Shown here one piece after another: positions 21,472 through 33,835 of a DNA stretch of 64,000 nt. The translations under genes were made by a program, and so were the position numbers. Under the pieces are notes generated by a model that saw only the letters and a list, made by a program, of their open reading frames with translations, did no database searches and was not told the DNA's origin. Every line of letters begins with the position of its first letter. Position 1 is the stretch's first letter. Source of the stretch: Neofusicoccum parvum (taxonomy: Eukaryota > Ascomycota > Dothideomycetes > Botryosphaeriales > Botryosphaeriaceae); the NCBI GenBank assembly GCA_020912385.1, contig CP087210.1, positions 3,156,111 through 3,220,110 on the forward strand, written 5' to 3'.

Positions 21472-22383
21472 TCAGGCTGAGGGGCCGTATCTGCGACGCG
21501 TTTCCCGCTTCTTTGCTATGCGTGTCGTAATAGCAACGCGCCACTCTTGAAGAAATCTATAGGCGAAGAGGACAAGAAGTCCTAGAACAATTGACAGAAT
21601 TAGGACGAGAGTGGCGATACTAAACCAGCGATATGTAATCCAGAAGCGAACCCAGACGCTTTGCGGCGATAACAGTTGCTCGACAGCTGTTTCGACTTGC
21701 ATTGCGCTAAGAATTACGCTGATGGCACCAAATACGAACAGTAGAGGGCCGTAGAACTGCGCGAAGTAGGCGCCGTACTGGGGGTAGATCCTCTGGAAAT
21801 AGAACTTGCCCAGAAATAATTTAGAGTAGAAGTTTAGTCTGGACAGTCTGAGTTCTCCGTACAAGTACCGCCCGGAGACTTCTTCGTCCGTAATATCCTG
21901 GAGATCTCTTGAGAAGTCGCAGAAGCTCGTCCAGTCCGTAGAATCTGGGAGCAGCCGTTCCTCTACCGCTATATGAAAGTCCGAATGGTGTTTGATAAGG
22001 CAGCAGTATGTCCGCAGGTATCTAAGCGCTGCTTTGAGTATGCGTTCTCTTTGGTAACCAAGAGGGGACGTTGGTGCCAGCAGGAAAGTCATCCAGAAAT
22101 TATATGAGAGAAGGTAAAGAGGCACTGGTTTGATGAAAATACGGTCTCCCACCCATGTGAGATGCAGCCGTGGATCTTCGGTGATGACTATACTGCGGCC
22201 CTTGACCTTCTGTCGATGAAGTGGCGAGATATTCGAGCTCGATTGGATGGACATAAGCCAAAGCTTAGGAGCCAGTTTCTCTAGATCCTTGGAGCAGAAC
22301 TCGTGCACAAGATGGTCCCTAAGCTTTTCTGAATCTCGGATGAAGATGCGCGGGTAGCCGGGGAGACGTGTGCTAGCCCACAC
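21472..22383 (-). CDS. Integral membrane protein, DUF6601-like
   Basis: 303 residues, intact, no intron needed. The core PRLHLTWVGDRIFIKPVPLY, then ALRYLRTYCCLIKHHSDF, EVSGRYLYGELRLSRLN and QYGAYFAQFYGPLLFVFG, matches the pattern of a fungal family (DUF6601 as I remember it) common in subtelomeres and beside NLR genes. There are two predicted membrane segments: about residues 212-230 and 252-277. The C-terminus is basic (KKRETRRR). Function unknown. It lies back to back with the NLR-like gene at 23141, separated by about 760 bp. Confidence 0.75.
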   Translation of the reverse strand: MWASTRLPGYPRIFIRDSEKLRDHLVHEFCSKDLEKLAPKLWLMSIQSSSNISPLHRQKVKGRSIVITEDPRLHLTWVGDRIFIKPVPLYLLSYNFWMTFLLAPTSPLGYQRERILKAALRYLRTYCCLIKHHSDFHIAVEERLLPDSTDWTSFCDFSRDLQDITDEEVSGRYLYGELRLSRLNFYSKLFLGKFYFQRIYPQYGAYFAQFYGPLLFVFGAISVILSAMQVETAVEQLLSPQSVWVRFWITYRWFSIATLVLILSIVLGLLVLFAYRFLQEWRVAITTRIAKKRETRRRYGPSA

Positions 22384-23140
22384 CGGTTGAGAGCTTTTAA
22401 TCCCATCGAAAGTGAAGATAAGCTGGTGATTGCGACAGAAAGGTGGGCCGCTTCTTTTTATTAGAGCTAACTTCTAAAGCTGTAGTATTTCTCTGCTACG
22501 TGTTACTTACTGGCGCATTTTGTGAAAATGAAATAGCACCTACTATAAATTCTAACCTGAAGAACAGCAAATAGCCCTTAAATGGATCAATGGGTGTCGT
22601 AGCAACTGCTAAGGCCGTGCAACAATTTCGCCTCTCCATAGATAGACCGCGCGCGCGAATCGGCCGATCGACAAGATAATGTTACTGCGCCCTCCGAACT
22701 GCTAGCTGCTCTGGGAAACCAAGGCAGGTGACATATGCAGATATCAGCTCACCGGTTAGCAGCGCAGGCCTTTTGTACGACCAATACCACGAATTTTAGG
22801 GCCCGTATCGGGTGCCACCATTATTCCAAATTTTTTCTCGGGTTACACAATCTTGCGCTGATCTCTATCATTCTGGGCGAACTGTTCCGTCGGAGGCTAG
22901 AAAAGTTGAGAGTAACCTGCTTATCTGTCAGCATATAAGGCATAGTAGCACGCACTAGTAACAGTGCAGCGTCGTACTTTTGCAAGTTCGACATTATCTA
23001 AAATAATCCCAGGCATCAGGATTCAGCCTTGTCTTCATAAGAGTAAGAGCGGAACCAGGGAAGCTTAAGAACTCGACGCTATCCTCGCGCTCTGAATTGT
23101 TGTGTTTTCATTGCTCAACTGTGCCTAGTTTAGGTGCACG
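22384..23140. other. Divergent promoter region between membrane protein and NLR genes
   Basis: Intergenic between two divergently transcribed genes. A short plus-strand frame (22735-22938) has no features and is not called. Confidence 0.5.
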
Positions 23141-26100
23141 ATGGCAGATATCGACCGGCCTGAACTCAGCCTTACTCTTAGAAGCGCGAGCTTGTTTGGA
23201 GTCATCATCACCTTCGTACTTGGAGTTATCATCGCTTTATCCTTCAGATCGGTGACTGCTAAGCCGTCTGTGAGAGGGCCTCATGAACAGACTTGGAAAC
23301 CCACGACATGGCGAATCCGAGGGATCCCAAATAACGTTGCCGAAGAAGCTCTCTGCAAAAAGCTGGAACAATCGTTCAGAATAACTCCTAAGCGTGCAAA
23401 TGGCCAGGAATCATCAATTCTGAAACTGTCGCTCGCAAAGTCATCCTCGAAATACACCTGTGCAACGGTAACGAGCGTATCACCACCAGACTCCTGCGAC
23501 TGTGGATACGGTACAGTCGATCGGGAGTTCCTCGGAATCACACCGCTTTCCCAGCCAGGCTCTACTACAACTGATAATATCGTTGAGTAAGTTTCGTTAG
23601 CGCCTTATTCCTTCTGATTGCTGATAAACATGATAAAACAGCATCATCGCAGTACCGGGCTTGGGAAGCCATCCGTGGGGCTCATTCAAATCATCTAAGG
23701 GTTGGCAAGTCTGGCTACGAGACTTCCTTCCTAAAGACGTACCTCGGGCGCGCGTTCTCCTCTACGGCTACGATACCAAGCTAGCACGGAGTGATTCTAA
23801 ACGCTCAGTCCTTGACCTCGCAAAGTCATTGCTGGAGGGAGTTCGAGCCTTCCGAGACGATACTCAGGTGTGTCCACCTAATTTCTCTAGGAATTTTGGC
23901 TAACGGATCTTAAAGACATCACAACGCCCTATCGTATATATAGGCCATAGCCTAGGGGGTCTTCTTATCAAAGAGGTAAACTAGAAGCATATGCTAGAGG
24001 TAATACAAGACTAACTAGTATAATAGGCACTTACTCTCGCTAATCAGCATCGTCAAAGTTGCAAGAGTCGCAATATTTGCTATAGCTGCGATTTTTTCAC
24101 CTCTACTTACGGGCTGATGTTCTTTGGGGTACCCAATCTCGGTTTAAGGAACGAACAGCTTTGCGAACTAGTCGACGGACAACCGAACGAACAGTTTGTG
24201 AAGAATCTAGTGACCGACAAGGACTCTGAACACTCTTACTACTTGAATGAGCTGCGTCAAAAATTCCTGCAAACGTGCAGGGCACAGGATTTTGAAATTG
24301 TTTCATATTACGAGCGGAAGATAAGCCCAACGGTCCAGGTATGAAGTCTTATTCTTACTCGACCAACTCAGCTCACATCATGCTATAGCGTTTACCCGAC
24401 GGCAGTCTTATTAAAAATGGACCCCGTATTCTGCTGGTAACAGAGCAATCAGCATGTCAAATTGGAGAGACAGACAACTTTCACCAGTGCTTGCCACTCG
24501 ATAGGGACCATTCCGGATTGGTGAAATTCGACAGCCAACATGACGAGGATTACCGCACTGTGAGAAATAGGCTGAGGGACCTGGTCAACGAGGCACCGGA
24601 TGTAGTGAAGGACAGGTTCAATGTAACGAAGGGTTAGCCACTCTAGTTTAGCTCACATCAATTAGGTTGCTGACAAGATCCTATGCAGAACTTAGCAAGG
24701 AACAACAGAGGATTTGGAATGATTTTAATCAGCCGCCGTACGATGATCTGAGAAAAACCAAGATTGCTAGTCCCGAACCTGGAACCCTAAAATGGCTCGA
24801 AGCGAGCGAGAGTACGTCAAGAGACCAACCATGGCCACGGGGAAGTCACGAACCACAGTTAAGCCGGGAGGATTTTATCGCCTGGCGTGACTCTCAGCGT
24901 TCCGGATCTCTCCTCGTTCAAGCACCACCGGGCCAGGGGAAGTCGGTTCTTTCAAAGTTCGTCATCGACCATCTCGAGCGACTTAGGCCGAAGAGCAAGA
25001 CCATCTACTACTTCTGCAGCATTCACTATCCGGATAAATTCCAAAACGGAGCAGCTCTTCTACGCGCTCTAATTGTCCAGCTCTGTGAAGATCAAAGAGT
25101 TTTTCAGCAGTTACCTCAGAGCTTTGAGAAAGACTCCGAAAAGTTCGCTTCAGCCAGTATACCTGACTTATGGAATATCCTGCAGAAGGCTTTGAAAGGA
25201 GGCCCCTTTGAGCATATCTACTGCATCACCGACGGCCTTGATGTGTACGGCGACCGGATGGAAGATGTCGCTAGTCGATTGAAAATGCTATTCGATCCGA
25301 AAGATCCAGGAGATGCCGAGACGAAACCTCTCTTGAAACTTTTCTGCACCAGCAGAAATCAAGATGACATCGACTCCGCATTCAGAGGATCGTTGATCAG
25401 GCGGTTTCTTCCCGACGATGAGGACATCAAGGTTTTTATCGAGAAACGATCAACCAACCTAAAGAATCTCAAGAAGGACCAGAAAGAGATAGTCGAGAAG
25501 ATGCTCCGTAAGAAGGCAGAAAAGACGTTCCTCTGGCTAGACGTGGTCATCCGCGGGCTGAAAGCCCTGGAATTACCTTCAAATACGGAGATTGAGAACA
25601 CAATCACCGAAGCACCAATACATCTACCCGACCTCTACCGGCTGAGGGTGAATGAAATCTCTAAAAATCCCAAAAACCGTTGCATACTAGTTTGGGTAGT
25701 CTACGCAAGAGAGCCTCTAGGCCTTAGAGCGTTGGCAGACGCTGTGGCTTTTGGCTCAAGTGATAATATCACCCGCTACACCGATTGCAATAACAGCAAA
25801 CCACACCTTACCGCGGACGGGTTGCGAAACAGTCTTGGTACCCTTTTAGACGTCCTTAACAAGAGGGTATATCTCATCCATCAATCCCTAAAAGATTACT
25901 TTGAGACATCCAAAGCGCTTTGGCCTAATCCAGATGCTGGGCTAGAGCCAAGAGTCGACATCGCCAAGATTTACATGCGCTATCTCGCGCTAGAAGATTT
26001 TACCTGTGAGAAAACAGTTCAAGAATTGACCAATAGGCTCACGGTATGTATTTGTAAATACCAAGGCAATAATTTTCCTAATTTAAAATGCAACTAGGCT

Positions 26101-27603
26101 TTCGATCCCCCGAAAACACAAAAGTACCCTCTTCTTTGTTACGCCGCAAAATACTGGTTCTCGCATATTGAGGCTGCAGTAGAAATATCTGAAGTCAATC
26201 TCTTACCAAAGTTGCTGCGACCGCAAAATCCAAACACAAAACTGTGGGTCAATATAGCACAAGGCTGGATGACGAGCGGGAGCATGCCTCGGGGGGCAAG
26301 TGAGATAGCCATCGAGTTCGATATCGGCTGGCTCGCAGAACATATACAGGAAGATCCAGAAAAGCAATGGACAAATGCGTCAGATCGGTTCAGTTCAGAT
26401 TGCCTACGTAGAGCACGAAAAGACTCAACGAGGGTCCTAGAAGTGCTCCTTAAAGATCCTGCTATGAAGTACCTCATAGTTACCGAAGATATCCTAAACA
26501 AGGCAGCAGCGGCCGAGAAACGAAACGGAAAGGCTGCCCTTAGTCTATTCTTGCGTTATAGACAGGAAAAAGTTAGCGCTACAAGGGATATCCGGAGGCA
26601 GGCCATTTCGAATTCAACAATAGATACAGAGACGCTAGAACTCCTCTTCCCCCGCGACGCCAGCATTCAAATCACTCAGGACGTCGTCGAGGCCGCTGCA
26701 GAGAACCTAAATAGTGGGAAGCAGGTGATGGAGTTCCTCTTCTCCCGCGACGCCAACATCCAAATTACTGAGGATGTCGTCAAAGCCGCTGCAGAGAACA
26801 GATATAGCGGAAAGCAAGTAATAGAGTTCCTCTTATCCAATAACGCCAACATCCAAATCACCAAGGAGGCTGTTAAGATAATAGCAAAAACTTGGGATCA
26901 AAAGGTGATGGAGCTCCTCTTCTCTCGCGACGCCAATATCCAAATTACCGAGGACGTCGTCAAGGCCGCTGCAGGGAACTGGGAGAGCGGGAAGCAGGTG
27001 ATGGAGCTCCTCTTCTCCCGCGACGCCAACATCCAAATTACTGAGGACGTCGTCAAGGCCGCTGCAGGGAACAAGAGCGGGAAGCAGGTGATGGAGTTCC
27101 TCTTCTCCCGCGACGCCAACATCCAAATCACCGAGGACGTCGTTAAGGCCGCTGCAACTTCCGGCCAAAATCGTGTTCTGAAGTTACTAAAACAGTATAT
27201 TCCCGTCGATCCCTCTCTAGAGCAGATTAGTGGTTTGTACAATGCTGTTATAATGGGGAATTATGCCACGGTTGACCAACTCCTGCTGTCTGGCGTTGAA
27301 CCAGATTTACCAGATGTTCATGGTGTAACACCGCTGTACATCGCTGCACGGAATGGACATATACGTATTGTTCAACGCCTTCTAGATACCAATCGCACTA
27401 ACGTTAATTCTTGGGATGATAGCAATCGCAGTCCTTTATTTTGGCCAGCAGCAAGAAATGATGTTAAAGTCCTTTTACTTCTTTTACGAAGCGGTGCGAC
27501 CTTCGCATATATCGATCAAGATGGAATCTCTCCTCTCGAAGTTGCGGAAAAGCATTACGCCTGGGACGTAATCGATTTACTTAAGAGCTATAACTCTTTG
27601 TAA
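23141..27603 (+). CDS. NLR-like protein: lipase-like domain, NACHT, tandem repeats, ankyrin end; 7 exons
   Basis: Exons: 23141-23586, 23642-23867, 23916-23975, 24027-24338, 24389-24615, 24666-26043, 26098-27603. Introns are 48-55 bp with GT..AG ends; the fifth uses a weak GTTCAA donor but is the only one that keeps phase. The joined frame is 1385 codons. There is an N-terminal membrane segment (about 18-37), then a SesB/DUF676-type alpha/beta-hydrolase region with IIAVPGLGSH and the nucleophile motif GHSLGG near Ser236, then MFFGVPNLG. The NACHT P-loop APPGQGKSVLSKF lies near residue 510, with a Walker B-like YCITDGLD. The C-terminal sensor has about six 34-residue units (roughly 1065-1240) sharing DANIQITEDVVKAAA, followed by two or three ordinary ankyrin repeats. 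Fungal NLRs of this design act in allorecognition and programmed cell death. A stop-free joined frame suggests a working gene. Confidence 0.85.
26640..27170 (+). repeat. Near-identical ~102-nt coding repeats in the NLR sensor
   Basis: Six in-frame units of 96-105 nt, most carrying CGCGACGCCAACATCCAAAT followed by GTCGTCAAGGCCGCTGCA. Units 4-6 are almost the same at the DNA level, which points to recent duplication or gene conversion rather than old ankyrin repeats. Confidence 0.85.
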
Positions 27604-27802
27604 GGAGAGAGCGTAGATAATACTGTTAGTCAATTAAGGAATTTTACTGTCAACCAGTATCCCCTAAGTGTAACGGCGGGCCTCGGCCTCTAAGTGTAAC
27701 GGCTGAGCAAAGGACCGATCTTGAGGTAAGTGTAACGGAGTGCCTTCTACTACACGACTTCGGAGTCGTCGAGCAGGAGTTAGGTAACCGAAGGGTTTAC
27801 CT
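27604..27802 (+). repeat. Pieces of gypsy-family LTR
   Basis: TGTAACGGC-type starts occur at about 27670, 27697 and 27728. The last runs as TGTAACGGAGTGCCTTCTAC on to GGGTTTACCTTGA, the same subfamily as the solo LTR at 28103, then is cut by the (TTGAG)n tail of LINE-A. Confidence 0.7.
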
Positions 27803-28102
27803 TGATTGAGTTGAGTTGAGTTGAGTTGAATTCATTTACCCTGACCCATCGCCCTGAGCGATATGCAGGCTACGACTATTCAAAGAATTTCAATGCTAGT
27901 ATACATGTTGTGTGTCAATTTGAGAGAAGGAGAAGGTAAAGGGAGGCGGAGAGTGAGGTGTTAGGTGTGTGGTGTAAAGAGTGTTCTACGCTATGGGTTC
28001 ATCTCTGTTTATAAACCGCTGTGTGTCTTGCGCAAAGCTGAGAACAGCCTGTAGCTGTAATATTGTTATCCTCCACTTATTTTCTTTGCTCTGCGTGGCT
28101 GC

Positions 28103-28548
28103 TGTAACGGAGTGCCTTCTACTACACGACTTCAGAGTCGTCGGGTAGGAGTTGGGTAACCAAAGGGTTTACCTTGAGGACAAGAGTGGGTAAGGATAAG
28201 CGAAGAGAGAAGTAGGATGTTTACGTAAGGACTGGAATGCACGTAATAAGACTCGTTACCAGCAATAAGTGAGATTGCTACCTTGAGTTGACCACGGAGG
28301 GTCAAGTATCTAGCTAAGTGAGTGTGCTTATATACTGTAGGAAAGCTATGACAATCTAGATACCCCTCATGGATATGAGGGTTGGATAGCCCTCATGGAT
28401 TTAAGGGTTGGATCTGTTCTGATCCAATGTGGGTCCTTATGGAGCCGCACGTGGTACAGCACGTGATGTCTTCCTTGGCGTTTGTTCTTACGCCCGTTGT
28501 CCGCGCTTCCCGTCTTTCCTCATCTTTATCGGACTAGGGTTCGTAACA
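28103..28548 (+). repeat. Solo gypsy-family LTR with 5-bp target duplication
   Basis: 446 bp from TGTAACGGAGTGCC to TTCGTAACA, flanked on both sides by GCTGC. It lies inside the 3' region of LINE-A, so it arrived after it. No internal element is left. Confidence 0.85.
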
Positions 28549-28616
28549 GCTGCTATATTACTTGGTGGCTTTCCACCTAGTAAGGCTGATAGGCTGTTCT
28601 TTTGTAAGCCACTTTC

Positions 28617-31600
28617 TTAAAGCATCTTCTGACGGCCTTGCTGAAGTAGGTAACAGTCAAGAAGGACATGTGACACTGATTCAACTTCTCCACATTCACA
28701 CTGCTCATTGTTGATGCGGCCCATCCGCTTACGGTGTTGGTTAAGCCAGCAGTGGCCTGTCCGAAGCTGGGCAAGGAGACCAGCCAGGCTCCGTGGGAGC
28801 TTGTCGTACAGATGGTGTGTGTGGGGGCCTGGTGGTGCTGTATCAATGTTCCGGAGGTGTTGGCCTTTGTCTGAGTTTTTCCATTCTGCTGTCCATGATG
28901 CGTGTATTGCCTCCTTAGATTCCTGGACCTGGAGTGATGCGAGTGGTTCAAAGCTGTGTTCTCTTAGGCGTGTAGTTGCTGTCTTAGCAAGCTTGTCTGC
29001 TTCTTCATTTCCTTTGATTCCACTATGGCTTGGGATCCATTGGAGGGAGAAGCTGATCTGGTGGTTATCCTTAATTTTCTGAGCGGTTTCTATGATGGAC
29101 CGCACTATGCTTTGACCTGATCGCCGTTTGTATGGGTTTGCTAATGCTTGTAAGGCTGCCTTGGAGTCACTGTAGATAGTGTAGTATGCTGGGTTTGAGT
29201 TGTTCTCTCCACAGTTCTGCTTCACTGCCAGTTCCATGCCAGTGTTAATAGCAACAAGCTCTGCAGCTGTAATGCTGTAGAACTTGCTAGAGCCAACTCC
29301 CTTCTGGGCTTGCCTGTAAACTTTTTGTGTTTGGTCGAGGATCACTGCAGCTGCTCCAAGCTGTCCCTTCACTTTGGATGCATCTGTGAAGATTCTTTTA
29401 GACTGGTTTAGCTGAAGCTTTTCCTTAAATTCCTCTAGAGTCTGAGGTTCCGGGAGCTGAAGTTGAATGTCGTCTAGTGGTAGCGGCTTCCATGGTGGTA
29501 GGGGGCATGTGCCAATTACTTCAGTCTCCTCAGCCTGGCCTGGGCTTTGTAACTTGAGGGTTGCATTCAGTGGGCTCAGGAAGCTGACTGCCAGATTGAG
29601 TGTTGATGTTGTTTTATTAACAAGCGTCTTGCATGGATGAGAGGTGGGGAGTGTTTTAAGGTTAGTGATGACCCTCTCTGCCCTAGCCTGTAGGCGTAGC
29701 TTTGTTGGTAGGAGAAAGTTCTCGTAGTCTAGTGCTTCAGTTGAAACGGTTTGGAAGGCTGAAATAGCTTTGGTTGTTGCCAGCCGCTGAATCCTGGAGA
29801 GTACTGCCACTTGCCATTTACATCTCTTTGGGGAGTGCCAGACGGTTGAGGCGTAGTCCAGTTGAGGAATCACGCATGCTTGATAGAGCTGGCGCATCTG
29901 CTTTGGTCGGAGGTGCCTCAGTCTACCTATGGCCAGGCAGGTCTTGGTTGCTCGTGTGGCAGCTCTCTGAACGTGGGCTCTCCACCGGAGTTGCTGGTCA
30001 AAGATAACTCCTAACAGCTTCACTTCTTGCCTAGGCTCAATTACATGGTTGCCCATGACTATTGCTCCTGAGCAGTTCTGGTCTGGACTTCTTGTAAAGT
30101 GTATGAGCTCTGTCTTGTCTGCTTTAAAGCTTGATCCAGTTTGCTCTGCCCAGCGCTGCATTCTTGGTATGTCCTCCCTTTGCAAAGCTGCAAGGTTTTT
30201 GCTTGCAGATAGGCTTGTTCGCCACCGGCAGTAATCATCAATGTAGGCAGATGATCCTCCAGTGAAGTCAACTGGCTGGTCAACTAGGTCGGCGTTGTAG
30301 AAGGCAAAGAGAATTGGTGAGAGAGGTGAGCCTTGAGGGAGACCAGGGTGGTTGAGAGCTGCAGCTGGCTTGGTGTAGTTATTAAACGATATTGAGGCTG
30401 TTCTGTTCTCTATAAAGCTCTTAATCCAGCACCTTGCTTCAGTTGGAATCCCTCTCTTAGCCAGGCAGTGGTCTAGTACCTCCTTGCCAACTGCATTAAA
30501 GGCACCTTTTAGGTCGAATGCCATAAGCGTGACCACTTTGTGTTCTTTCCAAGCCTTCCATATAGCATCAACTAGGATAAGGAGAGCTTGCTCTGTTGAT
30601 CTACCTGGTCTTGCCCCAAACTGGGTGGCTGGCAAGAGATTGTGCTTCTCAGCATAGTAGGATAGCCTCTTTGCCATTACTGCTTCTAGTAACTTTCCGA
30701 GTGTGTTGAGTAGTGAGATTGGGCGGTATGCTTTGGGAATTGTGTAGTCAGGCTTGCCAGTTTTCCGGAGGACAATGATTGCTGCTGTACGCCAGGCTTT
30801 AGGATGGTGGCCAAGGTTGATAGATGCAGAGAAGATGTAGTGGATATGTTTAGCAATGTAGGGCCAAAGCTTCTGCCAGACAAGTATAGGAAGACCATCA
30901 TCTCCAGGGGCAGAGTTGGGTTTGGTAGAGCTTAGACTCTGGTAGATTTCAGCTTCTGTGATTGGTTCCCACCCTATAGGGGTTGCCATGGTAGATTGAG
31001 CTGGTGGTTATGGGCTGGTTGGCTTTGGAAAGAAGGTGTCTAACAGAAGCTGTGCCTTCTCTCCATTTTCTGTGGCTTTGCTGCTACCAGTAGAGAGTGG
31101 GGGAATGTTACAGTAGTTATCGTTTGGGCTGGCGTACTTGGCTGCCTTCCATAGCTGGTTGCCTTTCCCTGCGTTGTCTAAAAAGTCCTTCCAGTGGCTG
31201 CTCTTTGCATGTGCTATTGCCTTTACCCATTCTCTACGGGCCATCTTCATTGCGCTGTATTGGTCCACTGTGTCTAGGTTGTCTCTTCCAAGGCTTGCGC
31301 TAAAGGTTTGCCAGAGCCGGCGGTGCTTGTTGTACTTGGCCTGGTATTCTTTAAGCTCTGGGCTGAACCATTGCTTTGAGTACGGGCATGGCTTGGCAGT
31401 TGGGGTTAGCTCGTTTGTGATGGTTGCTGTAGTACTAATGAGCTGCTCAACTGCCTCGTCAAGTTGTTCCCGCGTAGCAATTTCGCCTGCTTGTCCAAGA
31501 GCACACTGGATGGCATGCCCTGCCCTTAGCCAGTCTGTCTGTTCGTAGAGCTTGCGTGGTGGCCGTGTGTTGGCCAGTTCAACGTCTATACTCCATTCAG

Positions 31601-32450
31601 AGTAGATGGCTCTGTGGTCTGAGCCGTAGTTTTGGTCCAGAAGTTCGCATTTGATAATCTGGTTTGAGGCGTTGCTAAGGGTGAGGTCTAGCGTTGTTTT
31701 GCTAACAGCCTTATTGCTGGCGTAGCAGGTTGGGGTTCCACGGGGGAGGTGGCTCTGGAGCTGGTGTTCCTCCATAAACGAGATTAAAGATGCCGCACTT
31801 CCTACCAAGTACGGTTTAATATTATCTCCACCCCATAGTGGATCTTGTCTATTGAAATCTCCTCCAAGGACGAGGGTTGGGGCTGTATTTGTTGTTTGCT
31901 TTTTTATTGACTAACGGACTGCTTGAAGGGCAGTAAGCATTTCGTTCTCAGCAGACCGCTGGGTACCTCCCATTAGTGGTACGTAGACTGAGAAGATGAG
32001 AATTGGCTGGTTTAGCGTCTGAATTTGCACAGCTGTAAGGTCTCGGCTATTGCACTGAACTTGCTGCTGTGCAGAGGAGGAGATTCGTTTATTAACGTAG
32101 ATGGCCGATCGTTTCTTTTGGGGTCCATTATAGGTTGGGGTATACAGCTGCCATGCGCGATGTTGTGGTAGGGTTTTAAAGAAGGAGATAGGTGGTTCCT
32201 ATATTAAGAGAATGTCGATTCTCTCTGTATCTGGGTCGTTGATTAGGGCTTCCATGCATTCCTTTGATTTCCAGATGTTCAATTGGACAACTCGTAGGGG
32301 CTCTAGCATTGGAAGCTGATTTGGGGAAGGGTTAGCGCCCTGCATTGGCTGTCTCCTGTTGGGTGGTTGCCGCGGCAGTCTGCGCACTGAGGAGAGCTGC
32401 CTGGTGGGCAGTTCCTCGTGTTGTGTCCTCCGTTGCAGTTTCCGCATCTT
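28617..32450 (-). pseudogene. LINE-A ORF2: endonuclease, reverse transcriptase, RNase H
   Basis: One reading frame interrupted by three stops: TAG at 32199-32201, TAG at 31911-31913 and TAA at 31008-31010; the frame stays in phase across all three. Upstream are endonuclease motifs (LGGDFNRQDPLWGG, SDHRAI). RT motifs follow in 30989-28617: GDDGLPILVW, AYRPISLLNT, GLPQGSPLSPILF and AYIDDY. RNase H is seen as IFTDASK, SITAAELVAI and WIPSHSGIKGNEEAD, and the protein ends with CECGEVESVSHVLLDC. All three stops are explained by single C to T changes at glutamine-like positions, the usual outcome of RIP. Confidence 0.85.
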
Positions 32451-33583
32451 TCCTTTTCCCTACAGTTACTAGCGAGGTGTCCAAATCCCTGGTATCTATA
32501 ACACCTCTTTCTTTCCATGCGGTAGAATTCAACACGGTTGACAATCTCCTGTCTAAAGAGAAGCCCATTCTGAACTGCATTTTGGGCTGCTTCTTCAGTG
32601 TTGAACCAGATCCCTAGGGACGCGTATTGGCCGAAGGGGTTATCTTTCTTCTTCATCCAAGCTATATCCTCAATCTGCGTGTCTGTCTCTAAGAGCTTGT
32701 TCTCAAGAGTGATCTTTTGGATTGCGTTTTTCTTTTCTTCTATTTGGACTTCGCCTGTTGGCGTGCGGTGGGCTACCACTCCAAATCTTAGGCGGTTGAT
32801 TTTCGTGTCTTTTCCTAGCACCGTGGTCCATTCTTGGTTCTAAATTGCAAGCTGTTTGGCTTCTTTATTCTTAAACCGGATGAGGTATCCTCGCTTTATT
32901 GCTTTTGCTCCTAGAACCTCCGCTTGTTTGGTTGGCTCTTGGCTTTTAAGTGCTCGGGATACGAGGTTCACTGCAGTTGGGGTGGGTAGGTTCCGGGTGA
33001 AGCCGTTTGCTGGTGTCTGATCAGGGCCAGGTGGTGGAACGTCGATGAGTATCGTCGTAGGGTTGTTTCCGGATTGCCTGTTGTAAGTTGGGGGTGTCTG
33101 GACTGCTCTGTGGGATGCTACCGTTGCCCAGCTTGGACCTTGCGGGGTGGAGGTTGCTGGCTGGAGCTTGTTCTCAAGTTTCTTAACTTGGTCTATTAAG
33201 TGATTTACAAGCTTGGCCAGTTCCTGGTGTTCCTTCTTAGTCTCCTCCCTTTCCTTGAGGAGAAGATTGATGGTCTGTTGCTGCTGGGCTACTAGCTGGA
33301 CTAGTGCTCCGGTGTTTTGGTTTGTCTCTGTTGGAAGGGTTGCTTGCATGGATTGCAGCGTTGGGCTGCTGGGAAGGTTGTCTTGCGTGGGAATCACGTG
33401 GATTTCATCCTCTACGTCTTGGTTGATTCTCTGGCTGGTATTGCGTCTTTTTTCTCCAACCGACTGCTTTGGGGCGGCTGATTTAGATCGAGTGTTGGCT
33501 GGGCTAGTAGCCGGAGCTGTTGTTGATTTACACCGGCCACGTGTGAGTGGTGGTCTAGTGTTGGGGTCCGTGGGTTCAGTCAT
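32303..33583 (-). pseudogene. LINE-A ORF1 (Gag-like), one TAG
   Basis: Starts at ATG 33583. It has a Thr/Ser/Arg-rich head, a coiled coil (LLLKEREETKKEHQELAKL) and an RRM-like region (GYLIRFKNKEAKQ). After a TAG at 32840-32842 it continues in phase to two zinc knuckles (RCYRYQGFGHLASNC, RCGNCNGGHNTRNC). It overlaps the start of ORF2. One base change separates it from an open frame. Confidence 0.8.
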
Positions 33584-33835
33584 GTTGCCAAGCCTGCGCT
33601 TTGACCACTTGAGGAAGGAATTTGCGTTTGGTAAGTAAGGGGGATGGTCTTAGAAAACCTGGCCCTACGGCTGCGCCTAGGCGATGCAGGCTCTGCTGCG
33701 AAGCTGAGGTGCTAAGGACGCTGTGCGCTTTCTTTTGCTGGTGGTTTGGGCCCCGGCCGGGCCTAGGTTAGTAAGTTCCGTTCCTGCAGCTCGCCCCTCG
33801 ATTCGATTCGACAAGGCGGTGGAGTTCGTTTGGAA

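Larger units (their letters stand above)
27803..33830 (-). mobile_element. LINE-A, Tad1-like non-LTR retrotransposon with RIP-like stops
   Basis: Minus-strand element with ORF1, ORF2 and a simple tandem tail (CAACT)n at 27803-27835 marking the 3' end. The solo LTR 28103-28548 is inserted in its 3' region. The 5' end is not exact; it lies between the ORF1 start (33583) and the tail of LINE-B (33836). The domain order gag-like ORF1 with zinc knuckles, then endonuclease, RT, RNase H and a terminal CCHC-like motif is that of the Tad1 clade. Confidence 0.85.
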
